Source of the DNA: Nothophaeocryptopus gaeumannii
Taxonomy: Eukaryota > Ascomycota > Dothideomycetes > Mycosphaerellales > Mycosphaerellaceae
Direction: 5' to 3'
DNA: 64,000 nucleotides
NCBI GenBank assembly: GCA_031771865.1
Contig: JASISA010000042.1
Location: forward strand, 675,501-739,500
The position numbers and the translations under genes are program-made. Within the stretch, counting starts at the first letter, position 1. Every line of letters begins with the position of its first letter. The notes beneath the pieces were generated by a model. The model did not search any database, had not been told where the DNA came from, and was given only the letters and a program-made list of their open reading frames with translations. This document shows, in pieces, positions 61,968 through 64,000 of the stretch.

Positions 61968-62876
61968 ATGTGGGACTGCAATACCTGCTCTCGTCAATTC
62001 CGCTCCAGCCATGCCGCCAACCAGCATATGAACGACACTGCGCACTGGGGCTTACCGATACGAAGATGACTGCTATCAGCATATGAACGACTATGACCAC
62101 TGGGCACCCGAGATCGAGCGCGAGGCCTGCGACCTCCGATTCCATACTCAGCGGCAAGCTCGAAAGCACATGGACAGCACCAACCATTGGAGGAAGCACT
62201 GGTGTGCTCCGTGTAAGAGGGGTTTCCAAAGCGAAATCAACTTGCAGATGGTAAGTACACGTCCGTCTTCGAGGATGAGCAGCTGGCCATGTCTGCAGAG
62301 GTACAGACCCAGTGTTCCGAACCGAACGTCGAAAAGGAAAGCATCGACTCATGCATTGACGTGTATTAGCACCTCAAGGGCTCGGCACACATGGGCAACA
62401 GCATCAAGTGCCCCTTTTGCTTGAAGCCACACACCGTCGCCAGCGGAATCGTACACCACGTCGAGAGCGGCTCCTGCCCGAACGCCAAGAACTTGAACCG
62501 CGAGAAGATCTACAAGATGATCAATCAGCGAGATACCCAGGGCATCATCACCAACAAGCAGATCGCTTGGCACGATGATCAAAACGCAGAGTCCATCGCC
62601 TCGAGCGCCGCTTACGACTACTCTCGTGGGTGCTTCGTATGCTACATGTGCAGCAATGGCTACTCGACGCTGAGGGCTCTCAACCAGCACCTAAGCTCGC
62701 CGAGACACAAGCAGAAGGTGTATCGCTGCTTTGGTGGAAGGTGCGTGAAGCAATTCACTGCTCTCGCGCAACTCGTTGCTCATCTGGAGAGCGAAAGCTG
62801 CGGCGCCATTCGCTTTGCTACCATGCAGCGCAACACGAATGCAATTCTCACCGGCCAGAGAGCGATCGGGTTCTAA
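61968..62876 (+). CDS. C2H2 zinc-finger protein, one apparent frameshift
   Basis: The frame from ATG 61968 encodes a first finger, MWDCNTCSRQFRSSHAANQH with MNDTAHW, then drifts out of frame near 62052. The family continues in the +1 frame as YRYEDDCYQHMNDYDHWAPE. Further fingers: CDLRFHTQRQARKHMDSTNH, CAPCKRGFQSEINLQMHLKG across a 119-bp intron (62251-62369), then CPFCLKPHTVASGIVHHVES, CYMCSNGYSTLRALNQHLSS and CVKQFTALAQLVAHLESESC. The layout, including LNREKIYKMINQRDTQGIIT, is that of fungal multi-C2H2 proteins of unknown role. The frame break at a TT pair may be an assembly indel; otherwise translation could begin at ATG 62083. Confidence 0.72.
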
Positions 62877-63342
62877 TGGAGTGCAGAGGAGAGAAGAATA
62901 GGACACATCTAGTCGGAGGCATGAATTGGAGTTGTACGTTTAGCGTTGGCGTTGAGGAGCATGAGCGTGCTGGCAGAGCCTCAGTTCATGTTCAGACGAA
63001 AAGACAGCACGAGGCTTTTCGTTGCGCCAAATCGCATTATCGGTTGTCTTCATGCAATATTTGCTTGAAAAGGACATGGTTTTGAACTTGTCATTTTACC
63101 CGATGTGAGTCTCGGCCGGCCCGAAACTCTCCCAGGAAATGACTTCACTTGGGTGGAGATGGTGCCTGGCGACCCTTACCTACATAGCCCCACCGAGGGC
63201 TACGTAGAGCCCAAGCTTTCTTCCCTCGCAGTCATAAACCATTGAAGCTCCTACGAGCTTGCGATTGATACACGCAATATTCACAGACACAACAGCCAAC
63301 ATCAACCAATTTACGACCCACAAGAGCCATACAGTACCCATC
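62877..63342. other. intergenic, tandem plus-strand genes
   Basis: 3' flank of the zinc-finger gene and promoter of the small Gly/Ser/Tyr-rich gene. Nothing else is recognised. Confidence 0.5.
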
Positions 63343-63693
63343 ATGCCTTCTCAGAACTCGAACTCTGGTGGTGGCGACTACAGCTACAAGGCGAGCGGGA
63401 CCAACTCGGAGGTACTTCGTGGTGCATGAGTGAACTGCATTCCTCAGTCAAGCATTAACATATGAACTAAAGGGCAACCACTACTGCGCTCGCGACTACG
63501 GCTCGTCCGCGTCCAATTCCAACTCCTATCACTATTCTAACACCGATGGAAGCTACTACTACTCCAGTAGGTTGTAAGAGAGGCTGCTTGATTGCTTGAG
63601 AGGCTGATGTTGTGTGCAGACCCGAATGGATCGACCTACTACAACAGCGGTAGCGGCTACAGCAACTACACCGCTCCTGGCGGGAAGAAGTAG
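63343..63693 (+). CDS. small Gly/Ser/Asn/Tyr-rich fungal protein
   Basis: Three short exons: 63343-63411, 63473-63566 and 63620-63693, with GT-AG introns and matching phases; 78 aa. The protein opens MPSQNSNSGGGDYSYKASGT, continues GNHYCARDYGSSASNSNSYH, then NPNGSTYYNSGSGYSNYTAP, ending GGKK. It is nearly all Ser, Gly, Asn and Tyr with a single Cys, without signal peptide or membrane segment. Similar short proteins are conserved across filamentous ascomycetes, but I know no function. Its low-complexity Tyr-rich make-up suggests a condensate- or prion-like character; that is inference. Confidence 0.75.
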
Positions 63694-64000
63694 ATTGGGA
63701 GACACTTTGACTGCATAGCTCGTGCTGGGAGTGGCCTGATTGCACAGGTGTGGAGAAGTCGATATGGGCTTGGACATGGCCAGGTCTGCAACACGATCGT
63801 CAAAAGAGGAACTGGCCTACAAGCAAGACAGGAGAGAGCCGAGTCTGTAGAGTATGCAAGTCACCGCAAGTTTCCGCTGAACCATCCTTGTCTCAATATC
63901 AATCGTGATTTTCTACGCTTCTACCCGCCCTCCCTGTCAATCTACGTTTGACTGAGAAACAGCAGGCCATGACAGATCACCATGTCTTGCAAGCTTGAGA
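63694..64000. other. right-edge flank
   Basis: 3' flank of the small Tyr-rich gene to the window end. No gene is seen. Confidence 0.5.

Overview
This window is nuclear DNA of a filamentous ascomycete (Pezizomycotina). Genes lie on both strands with short spacers. Most introns are 47-65 bp with GT-AG ends and CTGAC/CTAAC-like branch sites. The products are fungal families (L-arabinitol dehydrogenase, RXT2, DUF7703, FAR-17a/AIG1, DUF4748, DUF3435). The intron style and protein resemblance suggest a dothideomycete, but that is inference. I recognised no rRNA, tRNA, CRISPR array or intact transposon. Coordinates below are gene spans from start codon to stop codon; exon boundaries are given in each entry.

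Layout. 0.9-9.4 kb: metabolic and organellar genes (L-arabinitol 4-dehydrogenase, two small membrane or mitochondrial proteins, an ABHD11-type hydrolase, a FAR-17a/AIG1 membrane protein, a nitronate monooxygenase). 9.8-14.2 kb: two nuclear-type proteins, one with three Myb/SANT-like repeats and one LRR protein. 14.2-16.7 kb: about 2.5 kb with no supportable gene. 16.7-25.6 kb: a DUF7703 seven-TM protein, a GT8 glycosyltransferase whose frame is broken twice, an MFS exporter and a pyruvate-decarboxylase-like enzyme. 26-29.2 kb: RXT2 (Rpd3L histone deacetylase complex) head-to-head with an Srp40/Nopp140-type nucleolar protein. 29.7-38.2 kb: a Baeyer-Villiger monooxygenase and a P450 arranged tail-to-tail, then a 16-exon NCS1 permease and a GNAT acetyltransferase.

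38.2-41.9 kb is an accessory island between ordinary genes. It holds a decayed DUF3435 (FLUG-domain) gene, a 60-residue cysteine-rich secreted protein, a 31-codon stub of a zinc-type alcohol dehydrogenase and a methyltransferase lacking its N-terminus.

42-64 kb returns to conserved genes: cytochrome c1, a disordered protein, aspartyl aminopeptidase, DUF202, a MYND protein, MND1, a decayed MFS sugar transporter with RIP-like nonsense changes, a CSA/ERCC8-like WD40 protein, DGAT2, an STK19 homologue, a fungal transcription-factor-like protein, a methyltransferase, a C2H2 protein and a small Gly/Ser/Tyr-rich protein.

The most interesting signals are the accessory island with its cysteine-rich candidate effector, the CSA and STK19 homologues sitting close together (both transcription-coupled repair factors in animals), the RIP-like sugar-transporter pseudogene, and several otherwise good genes broken by single-base frameshifts, which may be assembly errors.
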